Assembly: GCA_015059955.1 (NCBI GenBank)
Contig: SUZK01000010.1
Location: 1-59,121 of the forward strand
Length of the DNA stretch: 59,121 nucleotides
DNA from: Rikenellaceae bacterium
Lineage (GTDB): Bacteria; Bacteroidota; Bacteroidia; Bacteroidales; Rikenellaceae
Reading direction: 5' to 3'
Positions within the stretch are counted from its first letter, which is position 1; every line of letters starts with the position of its first letter. Below, piece by piece: positions 33,421 through 41,748 of this stretch. The notes under the pieces were generated by a model. It was given only the letters and a program-made list of their open reading frames with translations. It did not search any database and had not been told where the DNA came from. The translations under genes were made by a program, and so were the position numbers.

Positions 33421-35127
33421 TTAAAAAGCGGACACGGCGCGCACATAGTTGATGCTGAACTTATTGTAGATGTTGGTGTAGCCACTGCCCATATAGACAC
33501 CCCACGCGCAGAACTCAGGTTTATCTTCATACTCCGTTGACGACCAATACACCTCATCATCACTCAGTTTAGCACCATATTTAGCCAGTGTGGAATTAAT
33601 CGCTGACTCATTATTTAATATAGCCTCTAACTCATCTATAGCTGGAAGATACCAATCTTCGCCCTTATTACGACACCAAACAAAGGCGGGATATTGGTCG
33701 CTATCTCCTCGCTTCATCACCTTATCGGTATTCGCCTTACCATCACTCTTATCATTGGCGCCTGTCATGGTGCCATTAATGAAGACTTGTTCTGAATTAC
33801 TCCATTTAACGCGCGAATCCCATTTCGCACATGTCTTATCCAACGATACAATCTTTCCATGGCGACCATTATCCAAAACCTCGAAGACAACACCCTGCTT
33901 GCCATTCTCATTGTATAGGTCACCAACCTGATATGGAGCAACGGTTTCTGGCAATGTTACATTCTCTTCTACGCTCTCTGTGTTCTCTCCTCTGTTATTA
34001 CCAATAACAAACCACGCACCACCACCAATTAGCAACAAGATAAGCAGCCACATCCACCAACGGCTCTTCTTTTTGTTGTTATCCGACTTCTTGGGCTTCT
34101 CCTCGCTATGCTTTGGTGTCCACTCCTTCTTGGGGGCTTCAGCCTTGGGTGTAGGCGTAGGTGCTTCGCCAAGCTTTGTGCTCTCGTCGGGAATGTTCGC
34201 TGATGCAGCAGCGATAACCGTACTCTCGGACTGAGGTGCTGGTATGATTGGCACAACCTTCTTGCTGTCATCAAGGAGCGCCACAAACTCATTCATGCTA
34301 TGTGGGCGCTTCTTGCGCTGTATCTCCATCGAGCGCTCTATGGCGTTGCGTACATTCGCCGATAGGTGTGCTGGTAACTCGGGTAGGCCATCGTCAACGA
34401 TGGCAGCAGCCTGAGGTGGTACGCAGCCAGTAACCAAGTAATACAATGAAGCTCCCAACGAGTAGATGTCGGTCTCAGGCGAGAACTCCTTAACGCCGCC
34501 CTGCTGATACTGCTCCATAGGTGCAAAGCCGGCACTGATACCCACTGGCGTAGAGCTTGTCTGGTTACCCTCGGCGTCGTACTGCTTCGAGAGACCGAAG
34601 TCAATCAATATGGGTCGTCCATCCTCCTTGCGAAGCATAATATTTGCGGGCTTCACGTCAAGGTGCATAATCTTACGCTCATGGATATAACCCAATGCCG
34701 ATGCCGCCTGCTTTATGTAGTCGACAGCAACGCTCTCCGAAAGAGCTCCACCGTTGCGCTTTACTACATCGCTTAGCGACTCGCCCTCGATATACTCCAT
34801 AACGTAGTAGGCTGTGTTGTTCTCGGTAAAGACGTCGAAAATATGGATGATATTTGGATGGTCGAGCTTAGCGATGGTCTTAGCCTCCTTGACAAACTTA
34901 GCCTTGTATAGGTCCATAATCTCGGCGCTGCCCTGCGTGCCAAGAGAGATGCTATGTGAGTCATCGTCACGTTTGTAGTACTCCTTAGGGAAGAACTCCT
35001 TGATGCATACCTTGCGCTCTGCCATAACTTGCTCGGCAAGATATGTAATGCCAAAGCCACCCTGACCGAGGACATCTATAATGCGATACTTATCGCCCTG
35101 TAAGAATGTTCCAGGTTGTAGTCTCAT
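33421..35127 (-). CDS. Membrane Ser/Thr protein kinase with C-terminal DUF1566/Lcl-type domain
   Basis: 568-aa Hanks-type kinase. The catalytic domain (about 14-285) has a glycine loop LGQGGFGITY, Lys43 (CIKEF), catalytic Asp157 in HLDVKPAN (Leu replaces the common Arg of HRD), DFG at 176-178, and the VGISAGFAPMEQY activation segment end. A Pro/Lys-rich linker leads to one TM helix (about 357-375, WWMWLLILLLIGGGAWFVI). The extracytoplasmic part (about 398-568) looks like the DUF1566/Lcl C-terminal fold: VGDLYNENGKQGVVFEVL, FVWCRNKGEDWYLPAIDEL, YWSSTEY and YVRAVSAF. So a surface or periplasmic sensor is fused to a cytoplasmic kinase. It is preceded by a long structured leader and stands alone. 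Confidence 0.9.
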   Translation of the reverse strand: MRLQPGTFLQGDKYRIIDVLGQGGFGITYLAEQVMAERKVCIKEFFPKEYYKRDDDSHSISLGTQGSAEIMDLYKAKFVKEAKTIAKLDHPNIIHIFDVFTENNTAYYVMEYIEGESLSDVVKRNGGALSESVAVDYIKQAASALGYIHERKIMHLDVKPANIMLRKEDGRPILIDFGLSKQYDAEGNQTSSTPVGISAGFAPMEQYQQGGVKEFSPETDIYSLGASLYYLVTGCVPPQAAAIVDDGLPELPAHLSANVRNAIERSMEIQRKKRPHSMNEFVALLDDSKKVVPIIPAPQSESTVIAAASANIPDESTKLGEAPTPTPKAEAPKKEWTPKHSEEKPKKSDNNKKKSRWWMWLLILLLIGGGAWFVIGNNRGENTESVEENVTLPETVAPYQVGDLYNENGKQGVVFEVLDNGRHGKIVSLDKTCAKWDSRVKWSNSEQVFINGTMTGANDKSDGKANTDKVMKRGDSDQYPAFVWCRNKGEDWYLPAIDELEAILNNESAINSTLAKYGAKLSDDEVYWSSTEYEDKPEFCAWGVYMGSGYTNIYNKFSINYVRAVSAF

Positions 35128-35202
35128 GGTTGTAGTTTTTTCTTGCTCCGTCTAACTCCATGGCGGTGGGTTATATAAATAAGAAAGTGTGGAGTCGATT
35201 TC

Positions 35203-35419
35203 CGTTTATTTGTTAGAAGGTTGTGGAAAGACCTTGGAAGAATAAACGATACAATGCCCCACACTTGGATAGTATGGGGAGTATGCACAGAGAGTGCATA
35301 GCCACATAGCTATACAAGAGATGAGTGCTGTTCGTCTGTCCTCTTCCATGAAAACTTCCACATTTTCTAACAAGGACTGCGAAAACACTTTCAATATGTC
35401 TGCTATTTCTGCAATAGCA
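35203..35419 (-). ncRNA. Structured leader or sRNA upstream of the Ser/Thr kinase
   Basis: Non-coding region between the kinase start (35127) and the promoter at 35423. Complementary pairs: 35210-35218 with 35365-35373 (TTGTTAGAA / TTCTAACAA), 35223-35228 with 35356-35361 (GTGGAA / TTCCAC), and 35236-35241 with 35342-35347 (GGAAGA / TCTTCC). They form one long interrupted stem. It encloses hairpins CCCCA / TGGGG (35257-35279) and TATGCAC / GTGCATA (35282-35300). A 7-bp hairpin (35401-35419) lies at the expected 5' end. A competing pair CGTTTATT / AATAAACG (35203-35210 with 35241-35248) would exclude or pseudoknot the first stem. This suggests a roughly 290-nt 5' UTR or a separate small RNA; function unknown. 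Confidence 0.5.
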
Positions 35420-35422
35420 CTA

Positions 35423-35453
35423 CAAATATAGAAACAATTTCGTAAACGAACAA
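35423..35453 (-). promoter_or_regulatory. Promoter of the kinase leader
   Basis: Minus strand TATATTTG (35423-35430) with TTG 20 bp upstream (35451-35453). Transcription would begin near 35417, at the 5' hairpin, about 290 bases before the kinase ATG. Confidence 0.55.
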
Positions 35454-35473
35454 CACTCCGTAGGGACATTGTA

Positions 35474-35507
35474 TAAAAATAGTGCGAGTGTCACTGCCAC
35501 CCGCACT
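35474..35507 (-). terminator. ABC-F operon terminator
   Basis: Hairpin AGTGCG-GTG / CAC-CGCACT with one mismatch (35481-35507), followed on the minus strand by TATTTTTATA. Closes the DUF4836-like to ABC-F operon. Confidence 0.8.
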
Positions 35508-35539
35508 ACTAATATCTATTATGTATCTGTTTGAAAACG

Positions 35540-37408
35540 CTACTCGTTGAGCTCCAACCAGCGCATCTCCTTTTCGTCAATCTCGGCAATAAGCGCCTCG
35601 ATACGTTGCGAGGCCTCCTGCAGCTGTTCGAAGCTGAGTGCTCCCGACGACAGCTTATCTTCAAGCCCCTTGCGCTCCTCGGCGAGGCGTGCGAGGTCGG
35701 CCTCTATCTGCTCCAACTCGCGTTGCTCCTTGAACGATAGCTTGCGCTTCGACTGGTCGTGGCTACGCTGCTGCTGGGGCTTGGCTGGGGATGATGCACG
35801 CTCAGCCTCACGGCGCTGCTGCTCGACCTCCTGCATATATTCACGGTATTCGCTATACTGACCCACGAAGTCCTTAATCTTGCCATCACCCTCGAAGACG
35901 AAGAGGTGGTCGACACACTTGTCGAGGAAGTAGCGGTCGTGAGATACAATAATTAAGCACCCCTTAAACTCGCGCAGATGCTCCTCCAAGACGTTGAGCG
36001 TCATGATATCGAGGTCGTTGGTAGGCTCGTCGAGGATAAGCATATTGGGGTTGCGCATAAGCACGGTAAGAAGGTATAGTCGGCGCTGCTCACCGCCACT
36101 GAGTATATCGACGCGCTTGTTGAACGTGTCGTGTGGAAAGAGGAAGCGATTGAGATAGGTCGTAGCCGAGATTGTTGTGCCATCCGACGCCTTGACAACA
36201 TCGGCAACCTCCTGTACGCACTCCAAGACGGTCTGTCCTGGCTTAAAGTGTATGCCACGCTGCGTATAGTAGCCTATGCGAACGGTATCGCCAAGCTCGA
36301 TGGTGCCACTATCGGGCTGCAATGCGCCGCACATAAGGTTAAGGAATGTGGTCTTGCCTACGCCATTATGGCCTACGATACCAACACGCTCGCCACGTGT
36401 AAACTTATACGAAAACTTATCGAGCATCTTGCGGCTACCAAAGCTCAAATCAACATCCGTGCAGTCGATAATCTTACGCCCCAAGCGCGACGTGGCAACA
36501 TCAATCTCGACATTCGAGACGCTGAGGTTTACCGAAGCCCTATCCTTGAGGTCGTAGAAGGCGTTGATGCGGTAGCGTGCCTTGCCTGTGCGTGCCTGTG
36601 GCGTGCTACGTATCCACTCCAATTCGCGGCGTAGGAGGTTACGCGACTTGTCGATATCGGCCTGCATATTGGCATATCGCTCCTCGCGCTTCTCGAGATA
36701 GTTCGAGTAGTTGCCCTTATAGCTGTATATACTGCCACGGTCAAGCTCCATGATGGTATTGCATACGCGGTCCAAGAAGTAGCGGTCGTGGGTCACCATA
36801 AGAAGTGTGCATCGTGAGCGTTGCAGATAGCTCTCCAAGTACTCGATAATCTCTATATCGAGGTGGTTGGTGGGCTCATCCATGACGATAAACTCGGCAT
36901 TTTGGAGCATCATGCAGGCAAGAGCTACGCGCTTGGCCTCGCCTCCCGACAGTTCGCCCATACGCTGGTCGATACGCTCAATCTTAAGCGTCGTGAGGAC
37001 TTGTCGTATATTCTGCTCGGCACTCCAGCCGTCGCAAGCATCCATAGCTGCGATGGCCGCATCGATACGCTTCGTGTCGCCACTCGCCATGGCGTGCTCA
37101 TACTCGACAATGGCGGGTGACAGCTCGCTAAGGTGGGAGTACACCTCGTCGAAGATGGTGCGCTGCGCATCGAAACGCATAGTCTGGTCGAGGAACGCCA
37201 CACGTATATCCTTCATAAACTTAACCTCACCGCCACGGTCGGAGCTCTCGACGCCTGCAAGAATCTTGAGTAGGGTAGACTTACCCGTGCCGTTGGGTGC
37301 TACAAGGGCTATCTTATCGCCCTCGTTTATGTTGAAGCTAATACCCTCAAATAGGGTGCGGTCGCCGTACGACTTCGATATGTTGTCAACCTGAAGGAAA
37401 CTTGCCAT
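35540..37408 (-). CDS. ABC-F ATPase, Uup type
   Basis: 622-aa soluble protein with two ABC domains: Walker A APNGTGKST and GHNGVGKTT, signatures LSGGEAKR and LSGGEQRR, Walker [10 protein letters not shown] and LDEPTNDLD. After the second domain come a basic linker and a coiled coil (about 540-622, rich in E, R, K and L, e.g. FKEQRELEQIEADLARLAEE), which is the DNA-binding C-terminal domain of Uup-like proteins. Uup-like proteins act on the ribosome and on branched DNA; antibiotic protection is not indicated. It follows the GNAT gene by 11 bases. Confidence 0.9.
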   Translation of the reverse strand: MASFLQVDNISKSYGDRTLFEGISFNINEGDKIALVAPNGTGKSTLLKILAGVESSDRGGEVKFMKDIRVAFLDQTMRFDAQRTIFDEVYSHLSELSPAIVEYEHAMASGDTKRIDAAIAAMDACDGWSAEQNIRQVLTTLKIERIDQRMGELSGGEAKRVALACMMLQNAEFIVMDEPTNHLDIEIIEYLESYLQRSRCTLLMVTHDRYFLDRVCNTIMELDRGSIYSYKGNYSNYLEKREERYANMQADIDKSRNLLRRELEWIRSTPQARTGKARYRINAFYDLKDRASVNLSVSNVEIDVATSRLGRKIIDCTDVDLSFGSRKMLDKFSYKFTRGERVGIVGHNGVGKTTFLNLMCGALQPDSGTIELGDTVRIGYYTQRGIHFKPGQTVLECVQEVADVVKASDGTTISATTYLNRFLFPHDTFNKRVDILSGGEQRRLYLLTVLMRNPNMLILDEPTNDLDIMTLNVLEEHLREFKGCLIIVSHDRYFLDKCVDHLFVFEGDGKIKDFVGQYSEYREYMQEVEQQRREAERASSPAKPQQQRSHDQSKRKLSFKEQRELEQIEADLARLAEERKGLEDKLSSGALSFEQLQEASQRIEALIAEIDEKEMRWLELNE

Positions 37409-37419
37409 AATTTACTGTG

Positions 37420-37920
37420 TTATAGTGATTTGTCGTATGCTAATCTCTCGCCACTATCGTATCTGACAATGCCGCAATAGTCGAAGCCAAGCTTCTTGAT
37501 TAGCGATAGCATACGGATATTGCCACGGTGGGTGTCTATGCGGAAACCGTCGAGCGATGCCTCGCGGCCGAGTGTTGCAGCGTGGGCCATAAGCTCCATA
37601 GCGATACCCTTGCGGCGTATCGAGCCATCGACACACAAGCGGTGCACCACGACATAGCGATTTAATGTGTGCCATGCGTCGTCGGGTATTTGAGTATATG
37701 CTACCTCGCCAGTAAGCGGTATGGCGGCATAGCCAATAGCTGTATTCATCTCGTCAACAGCCACCCAGCCTATGCCCGCAGTAATATCGCCCATTATGAC
37801 ATCTGAGGAAGGGTAGCCATCCTGCCACTGGTCGATACCCAACTCACGTAAAGATAATTGAGCACTGCGAACAATGCTCAATATCTTATTTAGGTCGTCT
37901 ATTGTAGCTCGACGTATCAT
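37420..37920 (-). CDS. GNAT-family N-acetyltransferase
   Basis: 166-aa acetyl-CoA-dependent acyltransferase. The GNAT fold is visible: motif A VHRLCVDGSIRRKGIAMELMAHA (strand, then R-x-x-G-x-A pyrophosphate loop), the motif C/D strand IGWVAVDEMNTAIGYAAI, and the C-terminal GFRIDTHRGNIRMLSLIKKLGFDYCGIV (N-x-x-M-x-x-L motif). Its start overlaps the permease stop (ATGA), indicating coupling. Substrate unknown. Confidence 0.9.
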   Translation of the reverse strand: MIRRATIDDLNKILSIVRSAQLSLRELGIDQWQDGYPSSDVIMGDITAGIGWVAVDEMNTAIGYAAIPLTGEVAYTQIPDDAWHTLNRYVVVHRLCVDGSIRRKGIAMELMAHAATLGREASLDGFRIDTHRGNIRMLSLIKKLGFDYCGIVRYDSGERLAYDKSL

Positions 37921-39248
37921 CGCTTCTTAGATATCTGGCTCACCTTATGATAGATGATGAATATGTTGAAACAGATGATAGCAACCGTAAGTACCAGACC
38001 GGTGATGTATGTTGGTGCCATCGTGGTTGTTAGACCAGAGTGAAGGAAGTCGTTGAAGATAGGCTCGAGAAATGCCGAACGACCATAGCCAACCAAGATA
38101 AAGCTCACGAGCATAATCGAGACGTTGAGAACAATAGTCATGATGATATATGGCATGGATACCATCATCGGAGTGTGGCCGATAAGCACCAAGTTCTCAA
38201 GCTTGTCGATGTTCTTCTGCAAGAGCAAGTAGATGCTAAGCGTTAGAATAATTATCGACAGCAAGCAGAATAGTGCACCAATCACAACGACAACAGCTAC
38301 GCTTCGCTGTAAGATTACCATCGCCTTGCCACTCTCCGAAGGCTTGCCCTCGCTGATGTATTCCTTCTTATCGAGGAACTCCAAGAGCTTTGGGTCTGAA
38401 GGATTGGTTACCTCAAGCATTAGTCGAGATGGATTTTCTGTGGCATTATCATCGCTAAGCTCATCGTCGGTCGATGTCTCGGCTGGGAGCGCGTAGTACT
38501 GGTTTGCCCACTCCATAAACTGCTGAGGAACAAGAATAGTGTTCAGACGATCGCTGAAACCAATGATACGGCCAAGGTATCTATCCTCATAGTTCACAAC
38601 ATACCCATCCTTGTTGATATACTCCCTGCTACCCTCGATGGTGACATCGACATATAACCTCTGTATCAGCTTGTCGGTAATCTGTGGAAGGTCCTGTGAA
38701 CGGCTAAAACCAAAGTTGTATAGGTTTAGGTAGTTGCGAGGGATGATGATGGGAATCTCCACAAGGTCTACGGCGTTAGCAGATACGCGGCCGCTCTCGA
38801 TATCATCACGATTTTTCAGCACCTTCTCAGTGTCCACTCGCCACTCGTCGAGGCTCACGTCGATAAAGTCGTCAGGCACGGCCTCGAAGAACATCATGGT
38901 GCTGAATGGGCGCTGTCCCATGCCTAACTCAAGGCGTGCGTGCACCTCGAAGTTGGATGGAGTGAAGCGTCCGACATTGTTAATGCAGTCATGGGCAAGT
39001 AGCTCGTCAATCTCCTCCTGCGTAAAACCTTTATCCTTGTTGGCTCCTAAGTCGTCAACGCTCTTAGAGATGGCGACATAGTCGTTGCCAATGAGCGACT
39101 CCTCGCCACCACCCATAAAGGGCTTAGCATCGTTATATATCTGTACACCAGCGAGTATAACGACCAATCCGATTAGGTTGGCAACGAAGAATACGGCCAA
39201 CTCGAAAATGCTGATATGCTTACGAAGAAGCTTCCAAATAAGGGTCAT
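37917..39248 (-). CDS. FtsX-like ABC permease
   Basis: 443-aa inner-membrane protein with MacB/FtsX topology: TM1 near 16-38, a large periplasmic domain (about 40-310, acidic, with a DELSDDNATENPSRL stretch), then three TM segments (about 318-345, 368-392, 413-435) with the FtsX-type last block. Such subunits do not move solutes but transmit mechanical force for lipoprotein or peptide handling or cell-wall control. Coupled by ATGA overlaps to the upstream ATPase and the downstream GNAT gene. Confidence 0.82.
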   Translation of the reverse strand: MTLIWKLLRKHISIFELAVFFVANLIGLVVILAGVQIYNDAKPFMGGGEESLIGNDYVAISKSVDDLGANKDKGFTQEEIDELLAHDCINNVGRFTPSNFEVHARLELGMGQRPFSTMMFFEAVPDDFIDVSLDEWRVDTEKVLKNRDDIESGRVSANAVDLVEIPIIIPRNYLNLYNFGFSRSQDLPQITDKLIQRLYVDVTIEGSREYINKDGYVVNYEDRYLGRIIGFSDRLNTILVPQQFMEWANQYYALPAETSTDDELSDDNATENPSRLMLEVTNPSDPKLLEFLDKKEYISEGKPSESGKAMVILQRSVAVVVVIGALFCLLSIIILTLSIYLLLQKNIDKLENLVLIGHTPMMVSMPYIIMTIVLNVSIMLVSFILVGYGRSAFLEPIFNDFLHSGLTTTMAPTYITGLVLTVAIICFNIFIIYHKVSQISKKR

Positions 39249-39889
39249 AGGTTATACACTTTATCGTAGTCAATATTCATATGCTTGCCAATAGAGGTGG
39301 CAATGATGGCTGCTCCCTGACGCTTCGCCTCGGCGGTAACGATATCGCGCATGATGTCGCTATTACGGTCGTCGAGGTGCGAAATAGGCTCGTCGAGGAG
39401 AATGAAACTGAATGGCTGGCACAACGAGCGGATGAGAGCCACGCGTTGCTGCTGGCCATACGACATGCGGTCCATGCGCGAGTTTACCTTGTCGGGAATG
39501 CCCAACTGCTCGAACCAACTGAGGATGGTCTCCTTAGTTTGGGTATGATACAACCTATTCTTAATCATCACGTTCTCCATCGCTGTGAGCTCGCCAAAGA
39601 TGCGCAAATCCTGGAATAGGATGCTTATCTCGCGCTGGCGTACATGGCACCAGTCACGTGTGGAGAAGTTGCGAACATCCTTGTCGTCGAAGAGAATGTC
39701 GCCACGATAGTCGCCACGTGAGCCATAGAGGTAGCTACATAGCGATGTCTTGCCAGTGCCCGACTCGGCATGGATAAGATACTTCTTACCGCGCTCAAAT
39801 CTAACGTCCGAGTGCCAAATCTCCGAGCGGAGATCGGTGCGCGATGCAAAGATCTCCGGCACGGCATTATTTAAATCTATTCTATCCAC
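39245..39889 (-). CDS. ABC transporter ATP-binding subunit
   Basis: 214-aa single ATPase domain from a GTG start at 39889. Walker A AESGTGKTS, Q-loop ISILFQDLRIF, signature MSYGQQQRV (Tyr replaces the first Gly-type residue of LSGGQ), Walker B FILLDEPISHLDD. The H-loop position reads IIATSIGKH, with Ser where the switch His is expected in the THD motif. It is the partner of the FtsX-like permease, with a four-base overlap. The altered signature and H-loop suggest reduced or atypical ATP turnover. Confidence 0.85.
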   Translation of the reverse strand: MDRIDLNNAVPEIFASRTDLRSEIWHSDVRFERGKKYLIHAESGTGKTSLCSYLYGSRGDYRGDILFDDKDVRNFSTRDWCHVRQREISILFQDLRIFGELTAMENVMIKNRLYHTQTKETILSWFEQLGIPDKVNSRMDRMSYGQQQRVALIRSLCQPFSFILLDEPISHLDDRNSDIMRDIVTAEAKRQGAAIIATSIGKHMNIDYDKVYNL

Positions 39890-39900
39890 TTTGTCTATGT

Positions 39901-41535
39901 TTAGTTGATGGTACTCAAGTAGAAGCTGACAATCTGCTGAAGAGCGTTTGTCTCGGTGTCGTCAAAGCTGAGGACTATCTCGCTACTCTTGTTATCGTTG
40001 CTATTGAACCAGAAGCAATCCAGCATATCAATCATCGAATCAAACACCTTGCGGTCATCATAATCCATCTCGTCACGAACCTCTCTCATAAACTTTTTAC
40101 CGATGCTTGAGTCGATTAAGTTCTGGATGTCGACTACGAAATAGCCAATGCTGTGGTTAAACTGCGAGTTCCACTTTGCGTACATGTTCGTTTCAGGTGT
40201 GTTGTCGCATGGCTCGTTGATGCCGATGCGGAAGAGGTCGTCAGTCTGGCCAATGTTAAATCTATTGTCGCCAAACCTGATAGAGTACTTGTTTGGGCCA
40301 ATCTTGTTAACCATGTCGCCCAACATAGGCACATTCTCAATGATATAGTTGTTAGATACATTCGCCATCAACTGGGCATCAAAGCTATACTCGGTATTAG
40401 CAACCTTGTAGTCCTCCTCGTATACGGTTATTGCTTGTAGGTCATTGAGAGCAAGTGTGATAGCGCCATCAATCGAACCAACAACGTCATAGATGATTTG
40501 AAGTGTTGTCACCAAGCCGTTGGGGTTCATGCCGAGTGCCTCGGCAAGCTCTCTTTCGCGTCGTGGAGTTAGAAAATCCTCTACCAATGCCACTAACTCC
40601 TTGCCATTAAGGCTGATATTGGCAAATGCGATAGCATCGCTCGATACATATTTGAGGTTCTCGTTGTCAAGTGTGTTGTAGAGCTTGTTGAACTTCTGAT
40701 TGTAGCCGCTATACTTGGCGTCAATAACGATGCGTCCAGGCTCGAATGATAGGCCTGCGAGGCACTTAATATCCTCGTCGCTTAGGAACTCTGCAACTAT
40801 CTCGTTGTGCATTAGTGCAGGGTTAGTCAATGCCATAAATCTGCTATAATTGAAGAAGATGCCAATCTCACGGCCAGCAAAAGCAGATAGGTTCATCTTT
40901 GCATTGTCCAATGTTGCTCTGAATAGGTCGTGTGAGTCGCTATTCATCGTGAGGGCAATAACGAAATAGTCGTTGTTGTAACCAAATGTGTAGTTGTTGC
41001 TATAATCGCGCGCATCGGCATAGCGTATATCACCATAGCGCTCAAACTCTGCATCGGCATTGGTTGCAATCTTGTCGAGAATGTTGGCATCCGATACCTC
41101 TGCAACAACAATTGCTTCGATAACGGGTTCGTTGTCAACGATACCCACGCTATATGTAGCGTAGACGGGCTTGCTGAACTTAAGACCAGAAGCATCAATA
41201 TCGTTGAAAACTTCCATAACATACTGCTGCATGTTTGGATCCTCGATCTCTGATGCGACTCCGGCGCCTAACAGCTCGCGCTGGATTGCAGTAAGGCCAC
41301 TCTTATTGATGATACTGTTTATGTCGAGATATGCAACGGCCATAAGGTCGTCGTCAGAAAGAGTGATTGTTGCAGGAGCCTTGAAATTAAGGCTTGCTAC
41401 GTCTACATTGTTATAAGCAACACTCTTCTCGTTGCTTGCGTTCTTCTCCTCCTCTTTTGGTGCTTCGCTATTACAGCCGACAACAACAAATGTCGCCATC
41501 ATCAGCATTAGAAGCTCTTTGGTTAACTTTTTCAT
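39901..41535 (-). CDS. DUF4836-like lipoprotein
   Basis: 544-aa predicted lipoprotein (signal with lipobox VVGC, Cys21). The mature part is long, acidic and repetitive in layout: AVAYLDINSIINKSGL near 66-81 and FANISLNGKELVALVEDFL about 220 residues later have the same alternating pattern, as in DUF4836 proteins of Bacteroidota. I rely on pattern and context for the family name, so it is tentative. It heads an operon with the ATPase/FtsX-like pair, which suggests that it is the envelope partner or client of that complex. Confidence 0.6.
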   Translation of the reverse strand: MKKLTKELLMLMMATFVVVGCNSEAPKEEEKNASNEKSVAYNNVDVASLNFKAPATITLSDDDLMAVAYLDINSIINKSGLTAIQRELLGAGVASEIEDPNMQQYVMEVFNDIDASGLKFSKPVYATYSVGIVDNEPVIEAIVVAEVSDANILDKIATNADAEFERYGDIRYADARDYSNNYTFGYNNDYFVIALTMNSDSHDLFRATLDNAKMNLSAFAGREIGIFFNYSRFMALTNPALMHNEIVAEFLSDEDIKCLAGLSFEPGRIVIDAKYSGYNQKFNKLYNTLDNENLKYVSSDAIAFANISLNGKELVALVEDFLTPRRERELAEALGMNPNGLVTTLQIIYDVVGSIDGAITLALNDLQAITVYEEDYKVANTEYSFDAQLMANVSNNYIIENVPMLGDMVNKIGPNKYSIRFGDNRFNIGQTDDLFRIGINEPCDNTPETNMYAKWNSQFNHSIGYFVVDIQNLIDSSIGKKFMREVRDEMDYDDRKVFDSMIDMLDCFWFNSNDNKSSEIVLSFDDTETNALQQIVSFYLSTIN

Positions 41536-41577
41536 GGCTGTTTGTTTATGTTACTATTTTTTACGTTTGCGTGTCTA

Positions 41578-41597
41578 CGGCACAAATACAATGTGCC
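41578..41597 (-). other. Hairpin in the leader of the DUF4836-like operon
   Basis: GGCACA / TGTGCC with a 7-nt loop at the expected 5' end of the mRNA (promoter -7 box at 41608-41615). May stabilise the transcript. Confidence 0.35.
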
Positions 41598-41607
41598 AAT
41601 AATAACA

Positions 41608-41637
41608 CAAAGGTAAAAATTATTTCGCTATATACAA
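41608..41637 (-). promoter_or_regulatory. Promoter of the DUF4836-like/ABC/GNAT/ABC-F operon
   Basis: Minus strand TACCTTTG (41608-41615) with TTG 19 bp upstream (41635-41637); leader about 65 nt. Confidence 0.6.
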
Positions 41638-41681
41638 CTATCTATCTTAACTTTTTATTGTGCAATAGGTATCTTTACTTA

Positions 41682-41712
41682 TTGTTACTTCATGAAATTT
41701 TGATTAAATTTG
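41682..41712 (+). promoter_or_regulatory. Promoter of the cysteate synthase operon
   Basis: TTG (41682-41684), 20 bp, TAAATTTG (41705-41712). The ATG is 37 bases after the box. The spacer carries the GAAATTTT-ATTAAATT pattern also seen before ald. Confidence 0.6.
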
Positions 41713-41748
41713 CACGGATTTTCATGAACGAAATTAACAAACTTAGAT

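Noticed and set aside
35206..35469. An 87-codon frame in the kinase leader.
   Set aside because: It starts upstream of the promoter, follows the palindromic segments and has no recognisable features.
36867..37394. 175-codon frame antisense to the ABC-F gene.
   Set aside because: Shadow frame with no domain and no start signals.
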